Origin: an uncultured Clostridia bacterium
GTDB lineage: Bacteria > Bacillota > Clostridia > Christensenellales > UBA1242
Assembly (NCBI GenBank): GCA_944350275.1
Contig: CALVOK010000031.1
Span: forward strand, 1-61,007
Direction: 5' to 3'
DNA length: 61,007 nt
Shown: piece after piece, positions 53,238-61,007 of the stretch
Layout of the letters: the number at the start of each line of letters is the position of its first letter
Numbering within the stretch: position 1 is the first letter of the stretch
Made by a program: the position numbers and the translations under genes
The notes under the pieces: generated by a model
Seen by the model: the letters and a program-made list of their open reading frames with translations, nothing else
Databases searched by the model: none
Told to the model about the DNA's origin: nothing

Positions 53238-54134
53238 ATGGGAATTTTTAAAAAGATAGGGAATGCTCTCAAAAAGACTAGAGAGGCTCTTGCAAGACGA
53301 ATTGACTCACTTTTAAGTCATGGCGAACTAGATGATGACTTTTATGATGAACTCACTGACATTTTAATTTCTTGCGATATAGGTGTTAGAACAAGTATGG
53401 ACATTGTTGATTCTTTGAGAACAAGGGCAAGAAAAAATAAATTAAGGTCTGCTGAGGACGTCAAAAACGAACTTAAAACAATTTTGAAAGAGGAGTTTTC
53501 TCAGGCAGATGAAATAGAAATTGAATATCCAGCAATTATCACAATAATTGGTGTTAACGGGGTTGGAAAAACCACAACACTTGGAAAACTTGCAAGATAT
53601 TTCAAAAATCAAAAGAAAGAGGTCACTCTTGTCGCTGGCGATACTTTTAGAGCGGCGGCATCTAGTCAATTGACTGAGTGGGCTGAGCGAACAAAAACAC
53701 GTATTATAAAGCACTCCGAGGGTGCTGATGCTGCTGCCGTTGTCTATGATGGAATATCAAGTGCAAGAGCAAAAAAGACAGATGTACTTCTGGTAGATAC
53801 CGCTGGTAGATTACACACCAAAACAAATTTAATGGAAGAACTCAAAAAAATTGATAAGGTCATAAATAGAGAGTATCCTGAGGCGCATAAATATAACTTT
53901 ATTGTCCTTGATGCAACCACTGGACAAAATGCTTTAAATCAAATAAATGCTTTTAGTGAATTTGTGACACTTGATGGAATTATTCTGACAAAACTTGATG
54001 GAACAGCAAAAGGTGGTGTGGTTGTTGCCATTGAAAAAGAGTATCATCTTCCTGTCGTTTTCATTGGTGTAGGTGAGGGAGTAGATGACCTCGAAAAGTT
54101 TGATTATAATGAGTTTATTGACAACTTATTTTAA
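53238..54134 (+). CDS. ftsY: Signal recognition particle receptor FtsY
   Basis: This 298-residue GTPase docks SRP-ribosome complexes at the membrane. A helical N-domain (about 1-85) is followed by the GTPase: G1 GVNGVGKTTTLGKLA (about 105-119), DTFRAAASSQL, DTAGRLHTKTNLMEEL, TKLDGTAKGG and the closing GVGEGVDDLEKFD. It has no acidic N-terminal A domain beyond a short basic amphipathic helix (MGIFKKIGNALKKTREAL). The ribosome binding site AGGAGG lies in the end of smc, which it abuts. Confidence 0.96.
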   Translation: MGIFKKIGNALKKTREALARRIDSLLSHGELDDDFYDELTDILISCDIGVRTSMDIVDSLRTRARKNKLRSAEDVKNELKTILKEEFSQADEIEIEYPAIITIIGVNGVGKTTTLGKLARYFKNQKKEVTLVAGDTFRAAASSQLTEWAERTKTRIIKHSEGADAAAVVYDGISSARAKKTDVLLVDTAGRLHTKTNLMEELKKIDKVINREYPEAHKYNFIVLDATTGQNALNQINAFSEFVTLDGIILTKLDGTAKGGVVVAIEKEYHLPVVFIGVGEGVDDLEKFDYNEFIDNLF

Positions 54135-54210
54135 TACAAAGTAAATTTAAAGTTAAACTAAAGTAAAATCAAAATAAAAAATTAAAATTAATTTCATAAA
54201 GGAGAAAGAA

Positions 54211-54480
54211 ATGGACGAAGAATTTGAGGAAATTAATTACAAATTTGATACACAACTTTTGCTTGAGGGCAAAGACTTATCTGATGATAAGGTAAGAGAC
54301 TATATCACAGAAAACATTGAGGGTGACTGCCTTTTGGTTGTTGGTGATGATGAACTTTTAAAATTACATTTTCACACAAATACACCATGGAAGGTACTTG
54401 AATATTGTGCAAGTCTAGGCGAAATTTATGACGTGGTTATTGAAAATATGCCTCGTCAAGCACAAGGTCTTAAAGGTTAA
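54211..54480 (+). CDS. Stand-alone FakA/YloV middle-domain protein
   Basis: The 89-residue protein matches one segment of the fatty acid kinase FakA (DAK1_2-type domain): a start like YxFDTQLLLEG, then GDCLLVVGDDELLKLHFHTNTPWKVLEY and GEIYDVVIENMPRQ (given here in parts, about 35-84). In full FakA of about 550 residues these lines lie between the DhaL kinase domain and the C-terminal domain. No kinase domain is encoded next to it. It may be a regulator or partner of the DegV/FakB system (33882). AAAGGAG precedes the ATG; ftsY ends 76 bases upstream. Confidence 0.75.
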   Translation: MDEEFEEINYKFDTQLLLEGKDLSDDKVRDYITENIEGDCLLVVGDDELLKLHFHTNTPWKVLEYCASLGEIYDVVIENMPRQAQGLKG

Positions 54481-54628
54481 ATAAACTTTATAACGACCAA
54501 AAGTTGAGTTGCAAAGTTGTGTCATTTTTATGGCACATTTTTGCGTTTAATAAATTAGTGTATTGACATGATTACTAATAAGTGATAGGCTATGGTATTG
54601 ATAAAATAGATTTAAAGTGGAGGCAAAA

Positions 54629-54892
54629 ATGAATAAAGATAGACTTAAGTCAGAGGCAGAAGAAGTACATTTTTGGGGTAGTATTGATAAGGCGGTTAGA
54701 GAACTTGCCAAATATAAAAATCAAAATAAAAACGTCTATTTAACGTGTAGAGGTAAAAAACTATATTCTCTTTTTGATGATGAAAATTCATGTTATATGA
54801 GAATTTTTGGTAAAACAAAGAGCGAGTATTTGCGTGAGAAAAACCTAGAAAAAGAAAAGGGAGAAGAAGAGAAACAGGGCGAAAAAGAATAA
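54629..54892 (+). CDS. Unrecognised small charged protein
   Basis: The 87-residue protein starts at ATG 54629 behind GGAGG; a GTG at 54617 would overlap that site. Residues 1-65 look like a small mixed fold (VHFWGSIDKAVRELAKY, then VYLTCRGKKLYSLFDDENS). The last 22 residues are a Glu/Lys tail (EKNLEKEKGEEEKQGEKE). No membrane segment is present. I do not recognise the family, but the clear ribosome binding site and the downstream terminator support a real gene. Confidence 0.65.
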   Translation: MNKDRLKSEAEEVHFWGSIDKAVRELAKYKNQNKNVYLTCRGKKLYSLFDDENSCYMRIFGKTKSEYLREKNLEKEKGEEEKQGEKE

Positions 54893-55008
54893 TGTTATAT
54901 AAATTGCAAACAAATTTAATCTTGTATAACTTAAAAGCATATTAAAGTTTAAATTTTACTCTTTTATATTAATGTAATTTAGGATAATTAAATTTTATAT
55001 TTTTGCTT

Positions 55009-55040
55009 AACACCATGTTTGTTAACCTGGTGTTTTTTAT
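55009..55040 (+). terminator. Rho-independent terminator
   Basis: AACACCA (55009-55015) and TGGTGTT (55028-55034) are followed by a T run. The rest of 54893-55179 is AT-rich with nothing else recognisable apart from the ribosome binding site of sigK. Confidence 0.8.
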
Positions 55041-55179
55041 AAGACAATTTTTGAGACTTTATGATAGAATTTAGAGAGGGTTGATTATGTAAAATTTTAG
55101 TTAGACAAGCAAATTTCGACAACTTTCAACATATACAAATACTATTGTGATGACTTTTCGCAAATAAAGGGCGGTGTAT

Positions 55180-55917
55180 ATGATTTATGAAAGTTTTGCA
55201 AAGTTTGTAAGCAAAATATGTTGTTTTACATCTTTTGTCAGTAGCATACAAGGTTTTCCTAAACCTCTAACTAAAGAAGAAGAACTTGAATGCATTGAAA
55301 GGTTAAAAAACGGAGATAAAGAAGCAAGAGAGACTCTTATAAATCATAATCTTAGACTGGTTGCTCATATTGTAAAAAAATATAGCAATTCGCTTGAAGC
55401 CGACGACCTGATTTCTGTAGGGACAATAGGTCTTATTAAGGCGGTTGATAGTTTTAAAGGCGAAAAAGGTGTTTTGTTATCTACCTATGCATCAAGGTGT
55501 ATTGAAAATGAAATACTTATGCTTATTCGTGCAAACAAGAAACATAAGGACATAATTTCTTTAAATTCCATGCTTTCGCCAAAACCTGACAGTGATGAAA
55601 TGGAACTTGCAAATTTAATTCCAGCCGAGACTGAAGAGGATGTTTTTCATCAAGTTGAAACAGGTTGTCTTATGCAGGATGTAGAAAACGCAATGGAGAA
55701 ATACCTCTCGCCAATGGAACAGGAAATTATAAAATACCGCTATGGGATTTGTGGATATGAGATAAAAACGCAAAAAGAGGTTGCCGAGATTTTTAATATA
55801 TCTAGGTCTTATATTTCTCGAATTGAATCAAAGGCAATAAAAATATTACAGAAAAATTTAGTAAAAAATACCGATCATGCACAAAAAAATAGTGAAAATT
55901 TTGAAAAATTTTTATAA
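55180..55917 (+). CDS. sigK: Sporulation sigma factor pro-sigma-K
   Basis: The late mother-cell sigma factor is made as an inactive precursor. A hydrophobic N-terminal pro-sequence (about 1-25, ESFAKFVSKICCFTSFVSS) precedes FPKPLTKEEE, the usual start of mature sigma-K. Region 2 has HNLRLVAHIVKKY and DDLISVGTIGLIKAVDSF; region 4 has LSPMEQEIIKYRYG and the helix-turn-helix TQKEVAEIFNISRSYISRIE. HNLRLVAHIVKKY favours sigma-K over sigma-E. The gene is intact here, with no prophage-like skin insertion. I prefer ATG 55180 over GTG 55174 because AAAGGG is better spaced. Confidence 0.9.
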   Translation: MIYESFAKFVSKICCFTSFVSSIQGFPKPLTKEEELECIERLKNGDKEARETLINHNLRLVAHIVKKYSNSLEADDLISVGTIGLIKAVDSFKGEKGVLLSTYASRCIENEILMLIRANKKHKDIISLNSMLSPKPDSDEMELANLIPAETEEDVFHQVETGCLMQDVENAMEKYLSPMEQEIIKYRYGICGYEIKTQKEVAEIFNISRSYISRIESKAIKILQKNLVKNTDHAQKNSENFEKFL

Positions 55918-56006
55918 AATAACTTGTTTATTTTCAAAAATATTATATACTAATAAAAATAGGACTAATTTTTTTATAAATTATGCTTATTTTTAGGAGC
56001 ATATAA

Positions 56007-57374
56007 ATGGAGAAAACCGAATTTTATAAAATTGTCAATAAACTAATTTTACCACTTTTTACTGGCTCTTTCATTGATGGAGAGGAAGAATCATCATCTC
56101 GTGATAGTGAAGTGGCTTTTGGTAAACGCAACTCGCTACTGATAAAACCTTCTAAAAATGATGAATATAGATTAATTTTAAAGAGAGGGCAACCTTTTCA
56201 AACTTTCGAGGTGAATCTGTTAAGGTCAATTCTGAATGAAATTGACAAAATTTCATCTCTTGGGCTTGATGACGAAAGTTATATATCAGTATTGCAAAAC
56301 AATGCTATTGAAAAATCTATCTGTGCCTCCATTTGCGAAAATGAAACGGTAAATGTTATGTTTGGTATTTTAACTGAACTTGAGAAGTGGGGTGCAAGAA
56401 CATATGAAGGTAGAAGAATTGCAATAGGAATTATTATTAACACAAATATTGATGTATCAGAACAACCAGAGACAATATCTTTTTCTGACATTATGGGAAA
56501 GGATTTTTTCGCCCTGTTATCTGATGGCGTAGAATCTTATGTTGAATTTGATAAAAAAGGAAATCTTGCGGGATATGTGCAGATGGACAAGGTAAAAAAA
56601 CTTCCTAATATTGCACCTTACGAGTTTGAAAAGGTTGCAAGATATTGCAATGAAAAACGTATAGGTATTGTTCTTACTCAGAATGGTGACTTTTTGATAT
56701 TTAAAAATAGAGAACTTTTATTTTCAAAGCGAATGGGTTCCTGGAATATTTACTCTCATGAAGAGGTTATCCAACTTCTTTCAAATAGAGGTAACTATTC
56801 TTTAAAAGATATAAGACGTTCAGTTTATTACACCGCACTTGATACCTCGTTTGCATATAGCGGGGGTTGCATTATATATTTAAATAAAGACACGGTTGAA
56901 GGTGCATTAACACATATCAATGCACATGATATTCTTGATGAGAGATACTTTGAAATAAAAAAGAATCAAATTCTTGAGGAGGCTGGCAAACTGTACAACT
57001 TGCAGATACTGTCAACGGTTGAGGCAATTTACAATGTTCCATACCAGAAGTTTTTAGAGGAACAACACTGCATAAAGGCAGAATCTCTTCGTAAAATTAT
57101 TTCAGGCAAACCTTTTCATGAACTTAGTCGAAAACTTAGACAGGAACTTGTCAGCATGGATGGTGCGACAGTCATAGATAGTGAGGGAAATATTATTGCC
57201 GTTGGTGCAATACTAAAAATTGAGGCGGGCAGTGACGGAGGCGGACGACTTGCCGCTGCTACAACGCTTTCAAAATATGGTATTGCCATTAAAATATCAC
57301 AAGATGGAATTTTAAAAGCATTTTATCAAGATAGAAAAAATAACAAAATTAGAACACTTTTTACAGTTGGATGA
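56007..57374 (+). CDS. Diadenylate-cyclase-like (DAC domain) protein
   Basis: In this 455-residue protein the last 170 residues follow the DisA/CdaA nucleotide-binding fold: GGCIIYLNKDTVEGAL (about 288-303) in place of the GALIVIE strand, then MDGATVIDSEGNIIAVGAIL (about 387-406) with the DGA motif. The RHRAA motif is altered to GGGRLAAATTL (about 413-423). The N-terminal 270 residues are an unrecognised alpha/beta sensor-like region with no membrane segment. It could make c-di-AMP like non-canonical DAC enzymes, or only bind nucleotides. AGGAGC precedes the ATG. Its stop codon touches the rnpB promoter. Confidence 0.75.
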   Translation: MEKTEFYKIVNKLILPLFTGSFIDGEEESSSRDSEVAFGKRNSLLIKPSKNDEYRLILKRGQPFQTFEVNLLRSILNEIDKISSLGLDDESYISVLQNNAIEKSICASICENETVNVMFGILTELEKWGARTYEGRRIAIGIIINTNIDVSEQPETISFSDIMGKDFFALLSDGVESYVEFDKKGNLAGYVQMDKVKKLPNIAPYEFEKVARYCNEKRIGIVLTQNGDFLIFKNRELLFSKRMGSWNIYSHEEVIQLLSNRGNYSLKDIRRSVYYTALDTSFAYSGGCIIYLNKDTVEGALTHINAHDILDERYFEIKKNQILEEAGKLYNLQILSTVEAIYNVPYQKFLEEQHCIKAESLRKIISGKPFHELSRKLRQELVSMDGATVIDSEGNIIAVGAILKIEAGSDGGGRLAAATTLSKYGIAIKISQDGILKAFYQDRKNNKIRTLFTVG

Positions 57375-57403
57375 TTGATTTTTTCTGTAAAATTTGCTAT
57401 AAT
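57375..57403 (+). promoter_or_regulatory. Promoter of rnpB
   Basis: TTGATT (57375-57380) begins directly after the DAC gene stop codon (57372-57374), and TATAAT (57398-57403) follows after 17 bases. The predicted start near 57410 is the first base of the RNase P P1 helix. Confidence 0.8.
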
Positions 57404-57409
57404 GATATT

Positions 57410-57730
57410 GTTATGCAGACAATCGCATCATTTTTTGATGAGGAAAGTCCGAGCATCAAGAGAACTGGGTGCCGATTAACGATCGGCGGAGGCGACTCTA
57501 GGACTAGTGCAACAGAAATAAACCGCCAATTTTTTGGTAAGGATGGAAAGGTGGTGTAAGAGACCACCGCTTAGTTGGAGACAACTAAGGCTCTGTAAAC
57601 TCCACCTGATGCAAGGTCAAAAGGGCAATGTGCTTGTTCTCTCACGCCCTGAATGAACCGCTTGAACTTATTGGCAACAATAAGTCTAGATAGATGATTG
57701 TCAAATACAGAACTCGGCTTATAGCATAAC
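57410..57730 (+). ncRNA. rnpB: RNase P RNA (class A type)
   Basis: This is the catalytic RNA that trims tRNA 5' ends. Hallmarks in order are GAGGAAAGTCCGAGC (near 57439), GTGCAACAGAAATAAACCGCC (two parts, near 57507-57528), GGTAAGGATGGAAAGGTGG, and the closing ACAGAACTCGGCTTATAG. P1 is formed by GTTATGC (57410-57416) and GCATAAC (57724-57730), which fixes both ends. The ACAGAAA...ACCGCC block suggests the ancestral type A rather than the Bacillus type B architecture. Confidence 0.92.
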
Positions 57731-57760
57731 TGGCCAAACATTTAAGTTTGGTCATTTTTT
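57731..57760 (+). terminator. Rho-independent terminator after rnpB
   Basis: TGGCCAAAC (57731-57739) and GTTTGGTCA (57746-57754), with one G-T pair, are followed by a T run. Confidence 0.88.
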
Positions 57761-57797
57761 ATGTCTAAAAATAAAAACCATAGGCAATCATTACTAT

Positions 57798-59027
57798 ATG
57801 ACACGTAAAGAATATCTTTTTAAAATAGAAAATTTGATATCTAATAAAATAAAGTATCACTCACCAAATGTCAATAGTCCTGACATAGATTACTCTTTGC
57901 TTGATGCTATAGGTATAGATGTTACTCTACCTATATTTATTTACAAAAAACCTCTTGACAAACTCTTTTTTCAAGCATTTTACAATGTAAAGAAAAAGAT
58001 TGATTTTAACTTAATTTTGACTGAAAGACCTGAGGTAAAAGATAAAAAAGTAAAGTTATTAAATCATACCTATTATATACCAAATGAAGAGTTAGGAAGT
58101 AATTTAGATAGAACTCTTGAGGCATTAAATATCAATTATATCACACATTCGGACTATCAAAATGTTAGGCAAGGAGAGTATATAAAATTTAATGAAATAC
58201 CAGTAGAGTTTGACTATATCCCGTATTATTTTACCAAGAAATTACAAGACAAGGGGATTATTTTTCAGGCAACAAACTTTATTTTGAATGGGAAAAATTA
58301 TATTTTAAATATTACAAATACATTAAAGAAAATGGCAAACCTATCCTTTGAAATTAATGTTCCTTTACCTCGAGGCTACTACTTTTTCAAGCAAGAAAAA
58401 GATTGTGTGGAGATTGAGAACTTGACAAATAACCAAAAAGCATACTTTAATTATCATTTTAAAGATGCAAAGTTAAACTTTTCTTGCATGAATGGAATTG
58501 AAAGTTGTACCTACGCTTGCATTAACCTTAAGTGCCAGTTAAGTCTTTTGCCTCAACAAAATAAAAAGTTATATTTCAATTTTGGAGAGAATAAATATTG
58601 CATTTATAACCCTAAAGATATGCAATATTTCTTTGATATTTCGCAAATAAAAATGAATGAAATCTTTGATATAAAAGTGTCAACTTCTGACAAGCAAAAT
58701 GACCAACTTTTTAACTTCTATTTGCCTTATAATATCTACTCAAAATGGCAAAATTTTGATTGTGACGAAAAAAGCGAAAATGATTATATAAAAATGAAAA
58801 ATTTATATGTTTCAAAATGTGGAAAAGGCGAGCAAATTAATCCAAACTATAAAGGTCTCAAAGAGGTCAAATTCTACCGTAATTTCAGGTGGAAGAGAGT
58901 TTTTATTCTTCATAATAATACGTGCTATCTTTTTGCTGATAAAGTTAAATATTTTAACTATACTTTGCTTACAAAAGAAATTTTTAATAAAAATAATGAA
59001 ATTTACTTGTCTTTTGCTGATTTGTAG
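57798..59027 (+). CDS. Unrecognised 409-residue protein
   Basis: I do not recognise this protein. It is rich in Tyr, Phe, Asn and Lys and has no signal peptide or membrane helix. The first 60 residues include a helix (RKEYLFKIENLISNKIKY). The rest looks largely beta (for example NFILNGKNYILNITNTL, then LSFEINVPLPRGYYFF, near 167-200), with 6-7 scattered cysteines. No clear ribosome binding site precedes the ATG. A start upstream is blocked by the rnpB terminator. Its codon use resembles neighbouring housekeeping genes. rarA follows after 17 bases, so the two may be co-transcribed. Confidence 0.7.
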   Translation: MTRKEYLFKIENLISNKIKYHSPNVNSPDIDYSLLDAIGIDVTLPIFIYKKPLDKLFFQAFYNVKKKIDFNLILTERPEVKDKKVKLLNHTYYIPNEELGSNLDRTLEALNINYITHSDYQNVRQGEYIKFNEIPVEFDYIPYYFTKKLQDKGIIFQATNFILNGKNYILNITNTLKKMANLSFEINVPLPRGYYFFKQEKDCVEIENLTNNQKAYFNYHFKDAKLNFSCMNGIESCTYACINLKCQLSLLPQQNKKLYFNFGENKYCIYNPKDMQYFFDISQIKMNEIFDIKVSTSDKQNDQLFNFYLPYNIYSKWQNFDCDEKSENDYIKMKNLYVSKCGKGEQINPNYKGLKEVKFYRNFRWKRVFILHNNTCYLFADKVKYFNYTLLTKEIFNKNNEIYLSFADL

Positions 59028-59044
59028 TGTAAAATATCATTGTT

Positions 59045-59959
59045 ATGGAAAGTAAAACTAGAATTCCACTTGCAGAAAGGATGCGACCAAAATCTTTTGA
59101 TGATTTTGTGGGACAAGAACATATTGTTGGGGAAAATAAACTTCTCTATCGTGCTATAAAATTTGGCACTCTTGGAAGTTGCATATTTTATGGTCCGCCA
59201 GGCACAGGCAAAACTACACTTGCAAACATAATTGCAAACACATTAAATGCAAATTATGTGAAGATTAATGCGGTGACAAGCGGTGTGAGTGATGCTAAGG
59301 CAATTATTGAGAGGGCAAAACAGGATAAACTTATGTTTGGCACGGACACATTTTTGATACTTGATGAGTGCCATAGGTGGAACAAGGCTCAGTCAGATTG
59401 TGTGCTAGAGGCAATTGAGAATGGTTATATTTATTTTATTGGCACTACGACCGAAAATCCATACACCTCAATGACTAGGGCAATAGTTTCAAGATGCCGA
59501 GTTTTTGAATTTAAACCAATTACAACGCAAGATATTAAAAAAGCGCTTATAAGAGCATTGAATGATAAGGAAAATGGACTTGGAAATTTACCCGTAGAAT
59601 GTGATGAGGATGCTTTAAGTTATTTTGCCTTTGCAAGTGGAGGAGATTTAAGAAATGCTTTAAACTCGCTAGAACTTGCAGTAATGACAACACCATTTGA
59701 AAAGGGTGAGAGTATACATATAAATCTTGAAATAGCAAAAGACTCAACTGATAGGAAGGCACTATCAATGGATGAGAATATGTATTATGATTTTCTCTCA
59801 GCATTTTGTAAAAGTTTGAGAGGGTGTGATGTTGAGGGTGCGCTGTATTATTCACAAAGGCTAATTAAGGCGGGATGTGACCCAATGATAATAGCAAGAC
59901 GCCTTGTCGCCCATTCGTCAGAACAAGCGTTCGCCAATGTGCAATCCATTTATGCTTGA
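59045..59959 (+). CDS. RarA/MgsA-like AAA+ ATPase, truncated at the C-terminus
   Basis: RarA acts at stalled replication forks. This 304-residue copy has the N-terminal [19 protein letters not shown], Walker [14 protein letters not shown] (about 48-60), Walker B LILDECHRW (about 102-110), sensor 1 IGTTTENP and the lid. It begins the MgsA_C domain (KAGCDPMIIARRLVAHSSE, about 275-293) but then runs into QAFANVQSIYA and stops. Full RarA proteins have about 420-440 residues, so most of the tetramerisation domain is missing. Another frame 7 bases further on would read ANPFM, as expected after the break, which suggests a small insertion. A second rarA-like gene starts at 60664. Confidence 0.8.
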   Translation: MESKTRIPLAERMRPKSFDDFVGQEHIVGENKLLYRAIKFGTLGSCIFYGPPGTGKTTLANIIANTLNANYVKINAVTSGVSDAKAIIERAKQDKLMFGTDTFLILDECHRWNKAQSDCVLEAIENGYIYFIGTTTENPYTSMTRAIVSRCRVFEFKPITTQDIKKALIRALNDKENGLGNLPVECDEDALSYFAFASGGDLRNALNSLELAVMTTPFEKGESIHINLEIAKDSTDRKALSMDENMYYDFLSAFCKSLRGCDVEGALYYSQRLIKAGCDPMIIARRLVAHSSEQAFANVQSIYA

Positions 59960-60005
59960 AATCACACGGGAAATACCCTATAAAATAAAGAAATGTCCAC
60001 AGAAT

Positions 60006-60671
60006 ATGGACAAAAACGAGATTAAGGAATTACAAGATAAAATAGTTGAGTTCTGCAAAGAACCAAGAAGCATAGAAGAAATTAAAGAGTATACAAAACT
60101 AGAAAACAGCATTGACACCATAAGAGGGTATACATTAAAACCTTTAATAACGAGTGGTAGATTAAAATACACACACGAATATAAGTGCCATTACAACCAA
60201 AGATACATAGATGCAAGGGTTGAAGTGACACAAGAGATGTTGGGTAATATAAAAAAGAAAGCGGATACATTGACACCAGAAAGAATAGAGAAGATACTAG
60301 ATTTCTGCAAGACACCAAAGGGATTAAGAGAAATAGAAGAGTGTATCCAAACAAAGAATGCATTACAATATGTTAGGAAACTAGTAAAGGAAGGGAAACT
60401 AAAACTTACACATCCTGACATACCATCATACTTAAAACAAAAATACTTTAATGCCGAAAGCAACTGTGAACAATTCACAGACCAGGCGGTAGCAGATTAT
60501 TGTATAGAACCTAGAACAAAGCAAGAAATAGAAACACACTTTAATCTTACAAAGTCTATGAGAAAAGGTGTCGTTCAAAGGTTGATAAATAGTGGTAAAA
60601 TATGCTATACTGAAGATAGTAAGCAACTAGGAAAATGCGATGGGAATAGGAGATTGATAAAAATTGGATAG
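60006..60671 (+). CDS. Protein of three tandem winged-helix repeats
   Basis: The 221-residue protein has three related units of about 55-60 residues. Each opens (I/V)xxFCKxPxxxxEIE, continues through a helix, and ends (S/E)GKLKxTxxxxxxxxQ(R/K)YI: about 11-70, 95-150 and 160-218. Such winged-helix repeats occur at the C-termini of AlbA-type or RecG-like regulator proteins and probably bind DNA. All 13 arginines use AGA or AGG, unlike the mixed use in the flanking rarA genes, which suggests transfer. The ATG at 60006 is my choice; the frame opens upstream through the broken end of the first rarA. No strong ribosome binding site is visible. Confidence 0.65.
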   Translation: MDKNEIKELQDKIVEFCKEPRSIEEIKEYTKLENSIDTIRGYTLKPLITSGRLKYTHEYKCHYNQRYIDARVEVTQEMLGNIKKKADTLTPERIEKILDFCKTPKGLREIEECIQTKNALQYVRKLVKEGKLKLTHPDIPSYLKQKYFNAESNCEQFTDQAVADYCIEPRTKQEIETHFNLTKSMRKGVVQRLINSGKICYTEDSKQLGKCDGNRRLIKIG

Positions 60672-61007
60672 CTTATTTGAAAACTTACATAATGATAAGA
60701 AGCCACTCGCAGAAAGAATGCGACCAAAATCACTAGAAGATTTTGCAGGGCAAAAACATATACTTGGACCAGGGAAATTGCTTCGCAGACTTATTGAAGC
60801 GAAGCGAGTTCCTAGTGTTATATTTTATGGGCCACCAGGAACAGGGAAAACAACACTAGCAAGAATAATAGCAGACACGAGCAATTCGAACTTTGTCAAA
60901 CTCAATGCAATATCAAGTGGTGTTGCTGATGTCAAAGCAGTTATAGAACACGCAAAGAGCGATTTTGAATTGTATGGCAAGAGAACATATTTGCTACTTG
61001 ATGAATG
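60664..61007 (+). CDS. Second RarA/MgsA-like AAA+ ATPase (partial, runs off the window)
   Basis: The first 114 codons of a RarA-type ATPase are visible: [20 protein letters not shown] (about 14-33), Walker [14 protein letters not shown] (about 59-71) and the start of Walker B LLLDE at the window edge. The likely start is TTG 60664, with AGGAG about 12 bases upstream, overlapping the winged-helix gene by 8 bases. It resembles the upstream truncated copy closely but not identically (for example LEDFAGQKH against FDDFVGQEH). It may be the functional copy. Confidence 0.8.
   Translation, partial: MDSLFENLHNDKKPLAERMRPKSLEDFAGQKHILGPGKLLRRLIEAKRVPSVIFYGPPGTGKTTLARIIADTSNSNFVKLNAISSGVADVKAVIEHAKSDFELYGKRTYLLLDE

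Noticed and set aside
55180..55917. skin-type element interrupting sigK
   Set aside because: The reading frame is complete from pro-sequence to region 4, with no recombinase or attachment site.
57371..57559. 62-residue ORF at the start of rnpB
   Set aside because: It lies on the rnpB promoter and RNA; the conserved RNase P motifs explain the sequence.

Overview
The window comes from the chromosome of an AT-rich, spore-forming member of the Firmicutes, most likely an uncultured Clostridia lineage. I cannot name the genus. The support is the standard genetic code, AGGAGG-type ribosome binding sites, sigma-A promoters of the TTGACA/TATAAT type, many U-tailed hairpin terminators, and sporulation genes (pro-sigma-K, SpoIVFB, YlbJ, a probable SpoIIM-like protein). 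Clostridia-typical neighbourhoods also appear: rimO-pgsA-cinA-recA, miaB-mutS-mutL-miaA-ynbB, scpA-scpB, pta-ackA, and rpmF-plsX-rnc-smc-ftsY.

Layout. 1-118 is the 3' end of a 16S rRNA gene, followed at once by a terminator instead of a 23S gene. 609-4710 is an accessory stretch: a YwaF-type membrane protein, a divergent XRE-regulator/SLOG-like pair, an unknown protein and a deacetylase-like protein. 5033-12568 carries ftsK, rimO, pgsA, a decayed cinA and recA. A class A penicillin-binding protein lies convergently at 12637-14865. 14991-23042 is the DNA-repair and tRNA-modification operon. 23095-28519 holds a SpoIIM-like protein, a D,D-carboxypeptidase, the condensin accessory genes and spoIVFB. 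28636-37166 is mixed: a cyclase-like membrane protein, a TM2-domain protein, mnmA, tRNA-Ser, degV, hit, rnhA and several hypotheticals. 37559-42475 encodes a 1638-residue exported repeat protein. 42661-54892 holds ylbJ, pta-ackA, rpmF, plsX, rnc, smc, ftsY and small proteins. 55180-57730 has sigK, a diadenylate-cyclase-like protein and RNase P RNA. 57798-61007 has an unknown protein and two rarA-like genes separated by a winged-helix gene.

How the genes work together. RecA, MutS/MutL and RarA handle DNA repair. FtsK, SMC and ScpAB handle chromosome segregation. MiaA, MiaB, MnmA and RimO modify tRNA and ribosomes. PlsX, PgsA, DegV and an orphan FakA-type domain belong to lipid metabolism. Pta and AckA make acetate and ATP. 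SpoIVFB is the expected protease for the pro-sigma-K encoded about 27 kb away.

The most unusual material is noncoding: a modular repeat array after ackA (about 46008-46555), a two-type tandem repeat (30742-31026), a 101-base perfect cloverleaf after mnmA (32861-32961), and a three-hairpin intergenic element present twice (27391-27480 and 47144-47229). Several proteins also lack expected parts: MiaB without TRAM, CinA without its catalytic motif, a cyclase domain without metal ligands, and a truncated RarA. The 16S 3' end carries substitutions at normally conserved positions. All identifications were made by reading the sequence; no database search was run.
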